Positions 1 through 11,035 of a stretch of 27,523 nucleotides of DNA are shown here, one piece after another. A program made the position numbers and the translations under genes. The notes under the pieces were generated by a model that saw only the letters and a program-made list of their open reading frames with translations, did not search any database and was not told the DNA's origin. The stretch is from NCBI GenBank assembly GCA_025529335.1, contig JAMYHX010000539.1, positions 1 through 27,523 on the forward strand. The letters run 5' to 3'. Source of the DNA: Rhizopus sp. PT2906 (Eukaryota; Mucoromycota; Mucoromycetes; Mucorales; Rhizopodaceae). Each line of letters begins with the position of its first letter. Position 1 is the stretch's first letter.

Positions 1-803
1 ATCCAAAAGGTTATATCTGAAAGGTTGACCAAGCTTGTAGTAATATGATTAACCAACACCTTTGGTATCAAGGAATGGCATTTAACATTTAGAGTTTTCA
101 ATGAGGGACATACAACAAAGTTAGCCATCAGACTTGTATGATCGTTCATGTTGGTATACAGGTCTAGTTCAATTAAATTGGGACATTTATTACAAATGAA
201 CATGAAATCCTGTATGTTTGTAATAACCACTGTCGAAGGCAAGGCCAGTTCTTCAAGTAATGGAAAATCTGCTACAAAATGAAAACCTTGAATATCCTTG
301 AGCCATCTTATGACCTTGATGGTGTCTTTGTACTTGTAGTAATGATCCAAATTAAACGTTTGACCTTCGGTATTCCGATCAAGTCTATGAAGCTTCCATT
401 TTATATTATCATCAACTTCAAATAGGTAACGATGTAAGCTGCCTTCACAAGCAGTCAGAGAAATGCTAACCGATGTAATTTTGGGGCAATATTTGACAAA
501 CGTTTCAAAGTTTTCTAATGATACCCTCGTATCAGCCATTCCTATGCCCTCACCAGCAGTGACCCTTCTGACATATTTTCCAGATGGAACAAGTTGGTCA
601 GATGCTGGATCCTCGTGAAAACCTATGAATTCAGCAATTTGAGACGTGCTGTTGATTTGAATACTACGAAAAAGATACGGCGTAGTCAAAAGATACCATG
701 ATACGCAAACAAGCCGACATTCTTTAAGAGTTATTCTTTCTGTGTGCTGAAAAATATGATCGAGTATATCTGCTGGTAGATGATGGATCATTGTCGTTAT
801 CAT
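1..803 (-). CDS. F-box protein, 5' part (runs off left edge)
   Basis: An uninterrupted minus-strand frame starts at the ATG at 803 and is still open at base 1, giving at least 267 residues. The N-terminus has the F-box pattern: LPADILDHIF, then a Leu/Cys-Arg-Leu-Val-Cys stretch and a W before LLTTPYLFRSI (residues about 8-50). F-box proteins bind Skp1 and bring substrates to SCF ubiquitin ligases; here the substrate is unknown. After the F-box come Leu-rich segments such as FPLLEELALPS and CPNLIELDLY, which look like degenerate leucine-rich repeats. No intron is needed. A purine-rich leader precedes the ATG. The C-terminus lies outside the window, so I cannot tell whether the gene is intact. 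Family call is good; function is not determined. Confidence 0.8.
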   Translation of the reverse strand, partial: MITTMIHHLPADILDHIFQHTERITLKECRLVCVSWYLLTTPYLFRSIQINSTSQIAEFIGFHEDPASDQLVPSGKYVRRVTAGEGIGMADTRVSLENFETFVKYCPKITSVSISLTACEGSLHRYLFEVDDNIKWKLHRLDRNTEGQTFNLDHYYKYKDTIKVIRWLKDIQGFHFVADFPLLEELALPSTVVITNIQDFMFICNKCPNLIELDLYTNMNDHTSLMANFVVCPSLKTLNVKCHSLIPKVLVNHITTSLVNLSDITFW

Positions 804-1062
804 GAGATACTGTAAGAAGAGAAGAAAGAAAGAATGAAGGAGTGTTTTAAATAACAAAAAAACCCCAAAACCTCGTCTACTTTATGCTGTGTTACTACTG
901 AAATATGCGACGTTTGATGAGTTCGAGCTTATTAACAGCAGCTTTATTTTATTGTCAAGTATAATAATTTCTTAATTTCTCTAGTTTTCTGTATAGATTT
1001 TGGTTTGTAAGCTCACAAAGAAAGAAAAAGCAGAAGAGCATAAAAGATATTTAGGGTACAGT
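804..1062. other. Intergenic, no gene seen
   Basis: AT-rich spacer between the F-box start and the 3' end of a minus-strand remnant. It holds short A runs near 855 and a purine-rich stretch near 1020. I see no coding signal. Confidence 0.5.
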
Positions 1063-1481
1063 TTAATGTACAACACCATATGTGCATAAATTACTAGCAT
1101 CTCCTTGCTGTTCTTGCACAAGCATATCCAGCATATCTTTTAAGATTCTTGGCAGCTTGGCATTTTTTTCAGTTATCATTTTGTTGCTGTTTAAGTCATA
1201 ACTTTTAGCCATCTCTACTGCATCATACTTTAAACTAATGATGCTTTTTGGATGATTTTCTCTTATTAGGAAATCAAATCGTCGACCCATATTTTTTCTA
1301 ACTGAGCTGTATACGTCTTTAAAGCTCTTTTGACGTTTTTTCTTACAACAGACGCCACTGATGCCCCTTCGCCTCTAAAAACGCTTGATAATTAATACAA
1401 AATATTAAATAGGAATGCATGAAAATGTGTTTACCTTATTATTTCAAGTCCTTCTAAGTCGTCAAATATGTGGTCTATCAT
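1063..1481 (-). pseudogene. Remnant of a small gene of unknown family, frameshifted
   Basis: The ATG at 1481 opens a 47-nt first exon (MIDHIFDDLEGLEII). A plausible intron follows (1375-1434, donor GTAAAC, acceptor TTTTTAG). The next exon reads well as GEGASVASVVRKNVKRAL but hits TAA at 1266-1268. The coding signal then continues in another frame, GRRFDFLIRENHPKS onward, to a stop at 1063. The switch falls near an A6 run at about 1292-1297, so a one-base slip would explain it. I have the impression of a lineage-specific fungal family with a G-R-R-F-D-F-L motif, but cannot name it. It could also be an unusual intron rather than a frameshift. Treated as a decayed gene. Confidence 0.45.
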
Positions 1482-1600
1482 GCTTCAAATATGAATGCTA
1501 TACCAATTCTCGGGTGATCATTTGCGAAAGATATTTTTTGGTGTACACTACGCGCATGAGGAAATCAACGAGAGGGTTAATGTTATAAGCGCTACCTGTG
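1482..1600. promoter_or_regulatory. Short spacer between two divergent remnants
   Basis: This 119-bp region separates the ATG of the minus-strand remnant (1481) from the ATG of the plus-strand remnant (1601). If both were once genes, it would have carried both promoters. No specific motif is claimed. Confidence 0.25.
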
Positions 1601-2650
1601 ATGTCGTCAACAAACCTTTTCAATGCACAGCGTCAAGCTAAACCTGTTCAGGGAACAGGTATCTTTCCATGCTCCTTGGTATAGAATAAAGCTTCAAAAA
1701 GAAAGAGATAAAATGTGGTTATAGTTGTATTTTAATTATTTTATGTTGTCAGCACTGTCGACGAAGAGCCAAAGTCATTCAAGAGTAATTTTATATCAAA
1801 TAATATCCCACTGGGCAGCCTTAGGCTAGGTAGACACTTTGGTAGTGTAAAGCTGTATAGTGACAATATAGATAATGCCCTAAGGAAGCGCCCATAGCAC
1901 TAGCCTTCTCAGGTGAAAAAAAGATAGGAAACAAACAAGCAAGAGCCACTTATCTGAAGGGCCTATTGAATATCACGAATAAGCTATTTAATGGGGAGCC
2001 CTACCATGTTTTCCACAAATTTAGATTGCTTTACCAAGGTTTTTTTTTGCTACATTGATAAGTTGACCAAAAAAAAAAAAACTGTTGTTTGACATTTTCA
2101 AAATAGGCAACTTCTCCTGACGAATGTTACATGATGCTGCTAAAAAACTCTTTGCGTGTATAAACCACAAATGATCCGACTTTTCGCGTCTGTCATGAAG
2201 TTTTTCTTGTAAGTGATAACTTTCGATTGTTTTTGATTCATTTTAATTTTTCAAAGCACGACGCAAGTCTTTGCATTTCCCGAGATATCCAAACAAGAAC
2301 CAATATCTGGAGGCTCCTAGATACTTTTGTTATGGCTATACATAGTTGTCAATTCTTTCCTGGTGAGGTGCGTCTTGAGGCAATTAATCATAAACTAAAG
2401 CGTCAACGTCTGTTTATGAACAGCTTCCACAACCTCAATGGAATTATGATGGACAGATTCCTTTGAGTGAGGGATAGTGGGCGGTAGAACGGTTTTTTAA
2501 TCACGCCCTCCAGATCCACCTCTCCACAGGCAACAACTTATGGTACCTGAACCTACTCACCTATTAGGAATTCTCTCATTTCAAAAGCAATTCTACTGTG
2601 TTGCTAACCCAGCTTACAATAAAGTCAATGATATCGTTCTCATGCAGTAA
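1601..2650 (+). pseudogene. Frame-broken gene remnant of unknown family
   Basis: Several protein-like pieces lie in order on the plus strand but in changing frames. They are: ATG 1601 with MSSTNLFNAQRQAKPVQG to a stop at 1682; STVDEEPKSFKSN through LGRHFGSVKLYSDNI (1751-1897); a -1 shift into ALAFSGEKKIGNKQARATYL to a stop at 2056; ISRDIQTRTNIWRLLDTF to DRFL (ending 2466); and LMVPEPTHLLGILSFQKQ to DIVLMQ (2528-2650). A GTATAG..TTGTCAG intron between the first two pieces is possible but leaves the phase wrong. Order and strand suggest one gene that has decayed. I do not recognise the family; a transposon-derived protein is possible. The ends are approximate. Confidence 0.4.
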
Positions 2651-3519
2651 CGTTCATATAGAGCTAATTGAAGCTGTATTTTTTTTTGTTGTCCCTAATC
2701 TTTATAATATATGTTATAGCATTACTGAATAATATCCTTTATAATAATAGATGTAGTAAAAGCTGCTATGTTATATTAGAATAATATATAGCTACGGATA
2801 TAGTTCTTTTGTTTCAACTGATACGAGGCATATGTATGAGTATACTAAATAGTCAAAATAGTCACAACTGTATATTCAACTGATCTATCTGTTTTTAAAG
2901 CGCAAGGGTCAAGCAAAGTAAATTTAGTGATGTGGAAACACTCAATAGAAGGAGTATTGAAGCCAGTGAAGCGGTGCCTTTAGAACATCTTTATAATTTC
3001 GTTCAATATTCCCCGTGAATCAATTGGACAACTGCTTAAGCAAGCGTGTCCTAATAGTTATATTGTTGTTAGATCTCTATCAAACAAAGTAACCAAATCA
3101 ATTTCCTTTTTTTTTTTTTTTTTTTTTTTGGTCAACCTAATCTTGAAAAAGACAATAAAAGTGAAAGGACTGTAAAATGTATTCTAGCATAGAAAGATAT
3201 GAAGAAGAGGAGATTTATATATCACATTTTCAGTCTTCATTTCACCAGCTGACTAATTCTGGCCTTTTGGCTGATGAAGTTTTCTTTTTAATACTCTATT
3301 ATCATTCAAACACTTTGAACCAACAATACAAGAGCTTTTCTTTGACTTTACTCTCTTTATCCAACAGACCATATAAATATATATAAAACTTGTAAACATT
3401 TTATTAGGATCAAGAAAGGCTCTTTCCTATTGGATGGCCCCTTTGTATTCAATATCATGATGTACAAAATTATTTTATGCATTATACATTAAGGATTACA
3501 TCTATAATAAAAAAATTGT
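2651..3519. other. Repeat-rich intergenic region with weak coding traces
   Basis: This AT-rich stretch contains TA-rich blocks at 2700-2800 and a T23 run at 3107-3129. Plus-strand pieces near 2948-3100 read like protein in two frames (for example EASEAVPLEHLYNFVQYS, then PRESIGQLLKQACPNSYIV), suggesting another decayed fragment. An open frame from ATG 3177 to 3386 has no recognisable motif. I do not call a gene here. Confidence 0.35.
3107..3129. repeat. Poly-T tract (T23)
   Basis: A run of 23 T bases after TTTCC. It is a simple-sequence tract and its length may be unreliable in assembly. Confidence 0.9.
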
Positions 3520-6347
3520 CTATACAGAACATTGACAGGACAGCTTCCCCAAGTAATAACATACTAGCATGAGTAGAATAATAAATGAAAACTGCTCCAT
3601 AGAAAATGTAAGTTCATCTGTAATGACAATGTCTGCACTATGCCGTCGTTTTACAACAACAGGTGCTTCCTCATCAATCTAAAAATTTGTAAATATTATT
3701 ATACTTGTAAAAAAGTTGGATCTAAAAGGCTTACATTCACTTTTTCAATCTGTAATGGCTCCGTAATATTTATATGACTTTCATCTGAATGTTCAACATC
3801 TACTTGTTTCTCTAATCGAACCTCTGGTTGCTCTTTTTCTTCTTCTTCTTCTTCTTCTATTACTACTTTTTCAATCCTTTTGCCTTCCATGATTTCAGAA
3901 CTGTTCCAGGTATACCGTGGCTCAGTACCTTCTGACACAGGAACAACCGTCAAATGAATCCTTTCTCCTTCTAACGCCTCGCTTTCTGTATAAACCCTCA
4001 ACCCAACACCAGGCCTGATCTCTACTCGTACGCCATCCAGCGGCCGTGTCTCGACATGATAACCCAAAGCATACATGCGTGGGTGCACACGAAGATCTGT
4101 GCACCATGAGGAGTGATTTCTTCGTGATGGAGCGTGTTTGGCCATATAGGTTATCGAATACGACTTGCTATCTGTATCAAACTGCTCTAGTACGATCTTG
4201 CCTGCCACCCGACGAATATAGGGTGGGCAGCCCACTTGATCCAAGTAATTCTGTATTCGAACCAGACATGACGGAACCTGTGTGGTCAATCGTCTGACAA
4301 TGGATGATGGTAATGGTGTCGTGCCTCCGAGGTGCATGTGAGCAATAAAGGTGACCTTGACTGAGTTTCGACTCGGCGAAAGCGCCCATCCGTACGTAGT
4401 GTAATGCCCTCGCGTACGCTGTTGCTCCTTTTCTTCTAATGGCAGTAATTCGTCCTCTACACTGGTAGACACAATATAGACTGTGCCTGTATTGATGTTG
4501 CTTTCGATACTTGTGAGAACTGAAAAATCTCGGCTTTGAATAGGAAACAAGCTCTTCATTTTGATATGAATCAAATATTCCTTTTGTGAGAATCTTTCTA
4601 CTACTTGACCATCCTCAAAGTGTTCATCCCCTACGGATAGATTAATTGAAACATATATCCAGTGACCAATAGAACTTACATTTCTTTCGAGCGCCAAAGC
4701 ATTGGATCACAGAGCAAACTTGCTCTGGCGACCAATCTCCTTGAATCTCACAGTCGCTTCGCATGATCGGTAAGGCTGTATCGGGAAGCGGCTTGATATA
4801 GTATTTGGCATGCTCTGATTCTCCTACCAATTTCCATTCGTTCAGATCGCTTTCTACATGTCTTTTCAGTGACTCTAGACTTTCCTTGCGCGCTTCTCTA
4901 TGGCGGCTTGCCGGGTAGAGTCTCGCTGGCTGAGCCTCTGGTGGCTTTGGTAAGTATGGATCGGATGTAGTGGATTTCGGGAGTGGATCGTCTGCAAATT
5001 TAACTTGTTTAGGTGCATTTGAGCTTAGTGAGGATACACGTGGCGGTGGATTGGACAAGATGATCCGTCCCTTTGGATAGTCCTTGGTAAGTGGAGGTGT
5101 CGCAATTCCTAGTGTAGGTGAAGACTGCATATAGGCGGATTGGTTCCTAAAAAGATAGGGTTAGCCATAAGACAATCATTAAATAAATGCACATACGGGG
5201 GTGAAGGCGTACGCAGACTAAGAATAGACTTTGGCGTGGAGGCTGGTGAAGGAGCCGTGACAATTCGAGGTATAGAGGGCTCTGATATTTGTTTCTGATT
5301 GTTGCGCCCCTGAGTCTTTAACCTGTCTGCCTTTCGTTGCAAGTAATCGTCAATGGCAGCAATAATTAAAGGCTTTCTAGCCAATGATTTCTTAGTGAGT
5401 CCAGGTATCCAGCCCCTGATATATTCTTGTGTAATAAATGTAACTTTGGTTGCCGGTGGATGAGAACTTGTTTGTCGAAGTATCCAACCTTGTAACTGTT
5501 TTTTTTTTTGAAAAAAAGGGGTGTTATAATCGATCTATGCCTCCAACATATTCTTCATTACCTTGACGTGATGTCTATTTTTTCCAGGCACCTTTGGAGC
5601 CTTAGGGGTATCTACGCTTGTACAGGCAAAAATGATTTCTCCGTCTGCAGAGCAATCAATTTTTTCTACAAGTGTTACATCATAAGCTCTAATAAAGTCA
5701 TTAACTCTCCCTCTTTCAATAAAAGAAAAAAAAATATGTATTTTACTTTGATGATGAAGTTGACTTATATGATTCGTAAGTTAATGAAGTTGTATCATTC
5801 AAGTTTTCTATCAGCCTTCCTTCTTCAAATCTAAAGGAATAAGGGCGAATGTTGGCAAAAGAAGAACACTAGTATATCTACACCCTTACTGTTCATCCCA
5901 TAATTTCCTCATACCGATCACATAAAAGATAGATTGAGGGGTAAATCCTTCAATGACAGCCTCTCCTCGAAACAGTGCTGATTTTTCCCCTTTATGTTGC
6001 TTTTGAAGCATATAAACAGTAACGCCGCTCTTATGCTTCAACACTTTTTTCCAGTCGTGATCGTTCATGAAATCTTTGAGAGAATAGATTGCCTGATCTC
6101 CTAGATTAGCAAAGTAGTTTGGAGAGTGTAGCAGAGAAGATATGCTACTGTCTTTGTCCATAGCATAACTGATGGTTGAGGTATTAGCTCGTTTATAATA
6201 GTCATCGTCGTCGCTAAATATGCAGGTCGGCGCTGCACTCTCGTCTTCTGTCTCTGTTGTTGCTATGCCACTGTCACGGTCATAGTAATTAGACTTTGTT
6301 ACACGAAGAATAGAAGAGTGTAGTGAATCATCTTGTTTTCTATACAT
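3520..6347 (-). CDS. Tandem double START-domain protein with C-terminal membrane anchor
   Basis: Seven exons give 829 residues: 6347-5890, 5830-5747, 5688-5562, 5495-5197, 5146-4680, 4630-3735, 3678-3520; all phases close. START domains bind lipids or sterols and can move them between membranes. START-1 (about residues 88-280) contains WKKVLKHKSGVTVYML, the RKLWDEQFEEG motif and TKVTFITQEYIRGWIPG. START-2 (about 410-640) contains EWKLVGESEHAKYYIK, RKKWDEHFEDG, SRDFSVLTSIE and VKVTFIAHMHLGG. A Pro/Ser-rich linker joins them. A Glu-rich run lies near residue 750, and the last exon ends with a hydrophobic helix, FSFIILLMLVCYYLG (about 807-821), leaving few residues after it. That suggests a tail anchor facing the cytosol. 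Ligand and membrane are unknown. It is transcribed away from the PDH E2 gene. Confidence 0.85.
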
Positions 6348-7601
6348 GATGGATAATTATGATAAATAAAAAGGGAATGAAAGTAAAGGAAGATAAAAAA
6401 TAGGATAAGAAAGAAAGAAAAGGATGCTTGGAAAGTAAAGATCTGTAATTGGAAAATAAGCACAGTAATAGTGTAACAGGTTAATTCATGACGGATATAT
6501 TACTATTATTATTCATTGCGGTCAGGGACCACCAGAAAGAATGATTTTTTAAACTGACCAGCTTAGTATTAAATAGGTGATCAGTGCTCCTTTTACCATC
6601 TTTTATTGTTTCTTTTTAAATGAAAAAAATTCAAGTTTAATATAAAAGCGGTAGTTTACACGTGTAAAGAGTTTGCCATAGAGTACATTACCATTTTAGG
6701 AAAATACATTTTATTTGTTCGTTTGGCAACGCTTTTGTCATAGTAACCCTATAGTAACGAGTACTTTACAACAGCAGCACATTAGAATGTCAAAATCGGG
6801 TTGATAAAAAGTAACATGGTCCACTTTTACATTTATTTAATATATTTATAAAGCGCCTTGCCCGAATGTGTATATCCAGGTCATTGTTCTGTCTTTTTGT
6901 ATTGAAACGCGTTTTGAACATGCAGCAAAGTGCACGGTAAATGTACATCATATCAGCTTTAATACACTATATGATTATCAGATCAAAATAGCTTTCAGTT
7001 TATTTACTAAAGCCCCTTTTTTTATTTGCTACATTCTGCTTAATGCTCATTTGTTTAAGTTGCAGCACTTTTCGCTCTTTTAATTGCACTGATGCAAGTA
7101 TGAAAACAGCTTATGCGTATTCTATCTACCTCTCTCAAAAAGCAGTATTTTTTTTTTTTTGTACAGGCAAGGAGCTATGGGGAACAGCATTGAATATTTG
7201 TATTCTGGAAGCAGTAACTTTATGATATTTTAAACTCTGTTATTTTCACTCGATCAACATCCGCTTTTCTTTTTATTCATATCCATTCATAATTCTGTCT
7301 ATGAGCTTATTACTTTAATAATTCATCTTTTGCATGGTACTACTCAAACCAGAATATACATAGACTTCTTTACAAAAAAATATACTCCAATTCCCAATGA
7401 ATCTGACTTTACATTTCGTCCGGGGGGACGCCTTATCAACCTCCATCAAGGAAAGGGCACCCAAGATGATGAACAGATCAGCTACTGTCCGGTACCAACA
7501 GTCACAACAGACTCTTTGGGGTTTTTCTCCGTATTCTCCTGGATTTTCCCAGCTCCAAAAAAACTTTTTTTCTTTCTCTTTATTCATATAACTTGTAAGA
7601 T
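6348..7601. other. Intergenic region between divergent START and PDH E2 genes
   Basis: This region of about 1.25 kb should contain both promoters. The first kilobase is AT-rich with no convincing coding signal. The last 200 bp before the PDH E2 start is less AT-rich and open on both strands, then ends in a pyrimidine-rich leader (TTTTTTCTTTCTCTTTATTC, about 7565-7584) just before the ATG, a common leader type for strongly expressed fungal genes. Confidence 0.5.
7417..7430. promoter_or_regulatory. CGTCC-GGGG-GGACG inverted repeat upstream of PDH E2
   Basis: Perfect 5-bp arms flank a four-G spacer, about 170 bp upstream of the PDH E2 ATG. It stands out in an AT-rich promoter and could be a protein-binding site. 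No factor is assigned. Confidence 0.25.
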
Positions 7602-9549
7602 ATGTCCGCTGTTACTTTCAGACGCCAAGTTTTGAGAGGTATCGCTTCTACCGCTCGTGCTACTGCTACCAGAGCAGCTCCTATTCTTGCAAAGCACGTT
7701 TCTGCTCGTGCTTTCTCTGCCACTTCGTAAGTGAAAAATATATTTTTTAATACCCTTGTTAACATTGCGTAAATAGTGCACCCAAGTTTATTGCCCTCCG
7801 TTCATTAGCTAACCAAGTTATCAACAAAGATGCTCGTTTCTATTCTTGTAAGCAGTATACACGCCTTTTAATTGCACGCCTGTATATAAGCTAACCCCAA
7901 AAATTTTTCGTGTGTGTATAGCTTATCCCGCTCACAGTATCATCAACATGCCTGCCTTGTCTCCTACGTAAGTTGTAAGCTCTGTTACTTAAAGTTCGTT
8001 TACTGACTCTCGGTGAATATAGTATGACTGCTGGTGCCATTGGTGCTTGGCAAAAGAAAGTAGGTGATGAAATTCAACCCGGTGATGTTTTGGTAGAAAT
8101 CGAAACAGATAAGGCCCAAATGGATTTCGAATGTCAAGAAGAAGGTTACCTCGCCAAGGTCTTGGTTGAAACTGGTACCAAGGACGTCAATGTCGGACAG
8201 GTAACATCATTGAAGAAAAAAAAATATAGACGATAAATTAATACCTGTGTTATAGCCCATTGCTATCTTTGTTGAAGAAAAGGATGACGTTGCTGCCTTT
8301 GAGAACTTCTCTCTTTCCGACGTTTCTAGCTCAGCTCCTCAAGCTGAAGCTGCCCCCAAGGAAGAAAAGAAGGAAGAAAAGGCTGCTCCCAAGGCTGAAC
8401 CCAAGAAGGCCGAAAGCGAGGCTGTTTCTAGCCACGGAGGTAAATTGATATAGCTGTCTTTTTATTTTACAATGCCTAAATCGAATCTCATTTATAGGTC
8501 GTGTTCTTGCTAGCCCTCTTGCTAGAGTAAGTCGACCGAATTATATAAACGGTTTTGATCTCTAACTTTTATAAATGTAGAAACTTGCTGATGAACGCGG
8601 TATTGACATCTCTCAAGTTAAGGGTTCTGGTCCCAACGGTATTGTCTCTAAGGAGGATGTTGAACAATTCAAGGGTAAGACGAGAGATATAAACTCAAAA
8701 ATATCATCTAACAGCCTTTGCTTCTAGCTCCTCAACAACAAAAGGCCGCACCCGCCGCAGCTGCTCCACCTGCTGCCTACGCTCCTAAATCCGCTACCGG
8801 CGATGCTTTCACTGACATTCCTACTACCAGCATGAGAAAGATCATTGCCACTCGTTTGGCCGAATCCAAACAACAAGTTCCTCACTACTATCTCACAACT
8901 GAAATCAACATGGAGAAGATCAACAAGTTGCGTGAGGTTCTCAACAAGTCTTCTGATGGTAAGTACAAGCTTTCCGTCAACGATTTTGTCATCAAGGCCT
9001 CTGCCCTTGCTCTCAAGAAGGTTCCTGAAGTCAACTCTGCATGGCAAGGCGATTTCATTAGACAGTACGTGTGTAACAAATAGATGATACCAGTTGTATT
9101 CAACTTTTCTATTTAGATACAACACTGCTGACATCAGTGTTGCTGTTGCCACACCTAATGGCTTGATCACTCCTATCGTCAGTAGCGCTGAATCCAAGGG
9201 ATTGTCCGCCATCTCTAACCAAGTCAAGGATATGGCCAAGCGTGCCCGTGATGGTAAGCTTGCTCCTCATGAATACCAAGGTGGTACTTTCACTATCTCC
9301 AACTTGGGTATGTACGGCATCAAGCACTTTACTGCCATCATCAACCCTCCTCAATCTTGTATCTTGGCCGTTGGTGGTACTCAACAAAAGGTTGTCGTTG
9401 ATGAAACTTCAGAGAAGGGATTCGCTGTTCGTGACGTGATGGAAGTCTCTTTGAGCGCTGACCACCGTGTTGTCGATGGTGCTGTTGGTGCTACTTGGAT
9501 GCAAGCTTTCAAGGAATACATGGAGAACCCTCTTAAGATGATGTTGTAA
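7602..9549 (+). CDS. LAT1: Dihydrolipoyl acetyltransferase, E2 of pyruvate dehydrogenase
   Basis: Nine exons give 498 residues: 7602-7726, 7777-7847, 7922-7967, 8023-8200, 8256-8439, 8498-8526, 8581-8674, 8728-9064, 9117-9549. The enzyme transfers acetyl groups from lipoyl-lysine to CoA in the mitochondrial matrix, linking glycolysis to the TCA cycle. The first 40 residues are rich in Arg, Ala and Ser with no acids, as in a mitochondrial presequence. One lipoyl domain has MPALSPTM and EIETDKAQMDFE, with lipoyl Lys near 111. An Ala/Lys/Glu-rich linker leads to the E1/E3-binding domain (RVLASPLARKLADERGIDIS, about 203-242). The catalytic domain ends with DHRVVDG (His about 471, Asp about 475). 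The PALSPTM motif favours PDH over the 2-oxoglutarate or branched-chain E2. Start chosen by presequence and leader. Confidence 0.95.
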
Positions 9550-11035
9550 ATAACCCTACATTATGTCTTTTTCTCTCTTTCTCTTTCTCTCTTCTCTCTT
9601 TCTGAAGCCCGTTTCTCCTTATTAATATTTATATAAAAGAAAAATTGAATTATACTTAAATAGAGAATTCATCATCTGTTTATCTGAGCATGTGTTCAGG
9701 TTTGCGACTATTTAGACATGAAGACATATCCGATATGCTTTATCTTGTTTTTATAGAATAATTGATCTTATAAAAAGAGATTCTTGTATTCGATTGTCTC
9801 TCGTAGAATATATTCGACACGTAGTGTAATGAAAAATATGCACTATTTGGTATATGCTACGTAATGTATAAAATTCAAAAGGAAAAAGGGGAAAAAAAAA
9901 GCACAAGGCTTTATTTTATATCTTTACAATCGACTATTGGTTCTCTTGTCCAAGAGAGACACTTGCTTACTCTTATTTGGTGCCCTTTAGTTTTTTCAAC
10001 TTCATCTTGAACGAGTCTGTAGAACTGGGGGAGAGAAACGCAAGAGTGTTGCAAACAACGTCAAAGTCGTTCAAATCAGGAGGAAGATGGAATGATTAAA
10101 ATTTGGTCATTCTATGTTGGGACTTTCAGGTCCATCTTGTACATATCACAATTAAAGTCTACAGACATACCAAGTTTTAGAGCATTGTTTTGTAATAAGT
10201 GGAAACAAAAAATGATTACCATATACAAGTACTCCAAACGCTTGCTGGAAAATCGATGCTAATGTTCATCAAACGATTCAACATGATCTACAACTCACTT
10301 GACAGCTTGAATTGATCGTGGTTTGCATTGCTACTAGGGCATTTTACCCCCAATTACGAGAAAATCTATACACTGTTGTTTGATCATGGCACTATATTTT
10401 ACAGCCTGCCTTCGTGTTGCTACTTCCTTCTAAAGTTACTAAGGGTAAAATGAAATAAGACGACATCAGTCTTTTGTCTATTTTTCTTTAAAATGACTGA
10501 TTTTAATACAAAACTCATCCAGCTTTTTACATAAATCACAATTATAGCCAAAGATCACATCTGTGAAAGGATTTATAAAAAGAGTGATAAGTATCCACAG
10601 TTTTCGACAGTACAGGGAACAATGCTCGACTAGTGAACATAAAAAAAGTCAGACGCGGCAATGCGTTGTCTTTGCTCATGTATCACCTTTCGCGTCTAAA
10701 AACAATTGAGTATTTGTATCTTTTCAAAGCCCTGATTCATATATATATATATTGTGATATTTTGATGAAGAATACCAATATATAAAGTACTATAGCTACA
10801 CGTCAAATGATCTTTGGTTGATCTTATCTTGCTTTTAAAAAATGAGGGAAAAAAGGGGAGAAAGTTTAAAAAGTTGTCAAGTTTGGACACAATCAATAAA
10901 GCCTTTCATAGGCAAAACATTGATGCGCAAAATGAAAATACAATTTTATTCTCCGACTTTCGCCTAATATAAACCTTTTTTATCTGTTTACTCCCTTCTT
11001 TTTTTTTTTTCTCAGGTGCAAATTATCTTAACGAT
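9550..11035. other. Intergenic region, CT-rich 3' tail then AT-rich DNA
   Basis: The PDH E2 3' region carries a CT-rich stretch (about 9566-9605). Most of the rest is AT-rich without genes, apart from weak coding traces on the minus strand at 9911-10243, listed separately. A (TA)n run is at about 10740-10752. A pyrimidine tract (about 10991-11013) immediately precedes the next gene. Confidence 0.5.
9911..10243 (-). pseudogene. Possible decayed coding fragment
   Basis: Two short minus-strand frames read like protein. One (10243-10112) gives KRLEYLYMVIIF and NALKLGMSVDFNCDMYKMDL before a stop. The other (10027-9911) gives QFYRLVQDEVEKTKGHQ and runs to a stop. They are in one orientation and separated by stops. 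No family is recognised and no intact model can be built, so this is a weak call that could be chance. Confidence 0.2.

Noticed and set aside
3177..3386. 69-residue plus-strand frame from an ATG
   Set aside because: Low-complexity, Leu/Ser/Tyr-rich, follows a poly-T tract, no motif and no neighbour support.
7315..7635. Open frames on both strands just before PDH E2
   Set aside because: No motif, no splice partner, and the plus-strand one overlaps the E2 start in another frame. Probably leader or promoter DNA with less AT.
8675..8727. Earlier acceptor (AACAG at about 8713) for PDH E2 intron 7
   Set aside because: It would shift the frame of the A/P-rich linker and the whole catalytic domain; the later TTCTAG keeps phase.
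8724..9239. 171-codon open frame antisense to PDH E2
   Set aside because: It lies entirely over conserved E2 catalytic-domain codons and has no motif; a shadow of the real gene.
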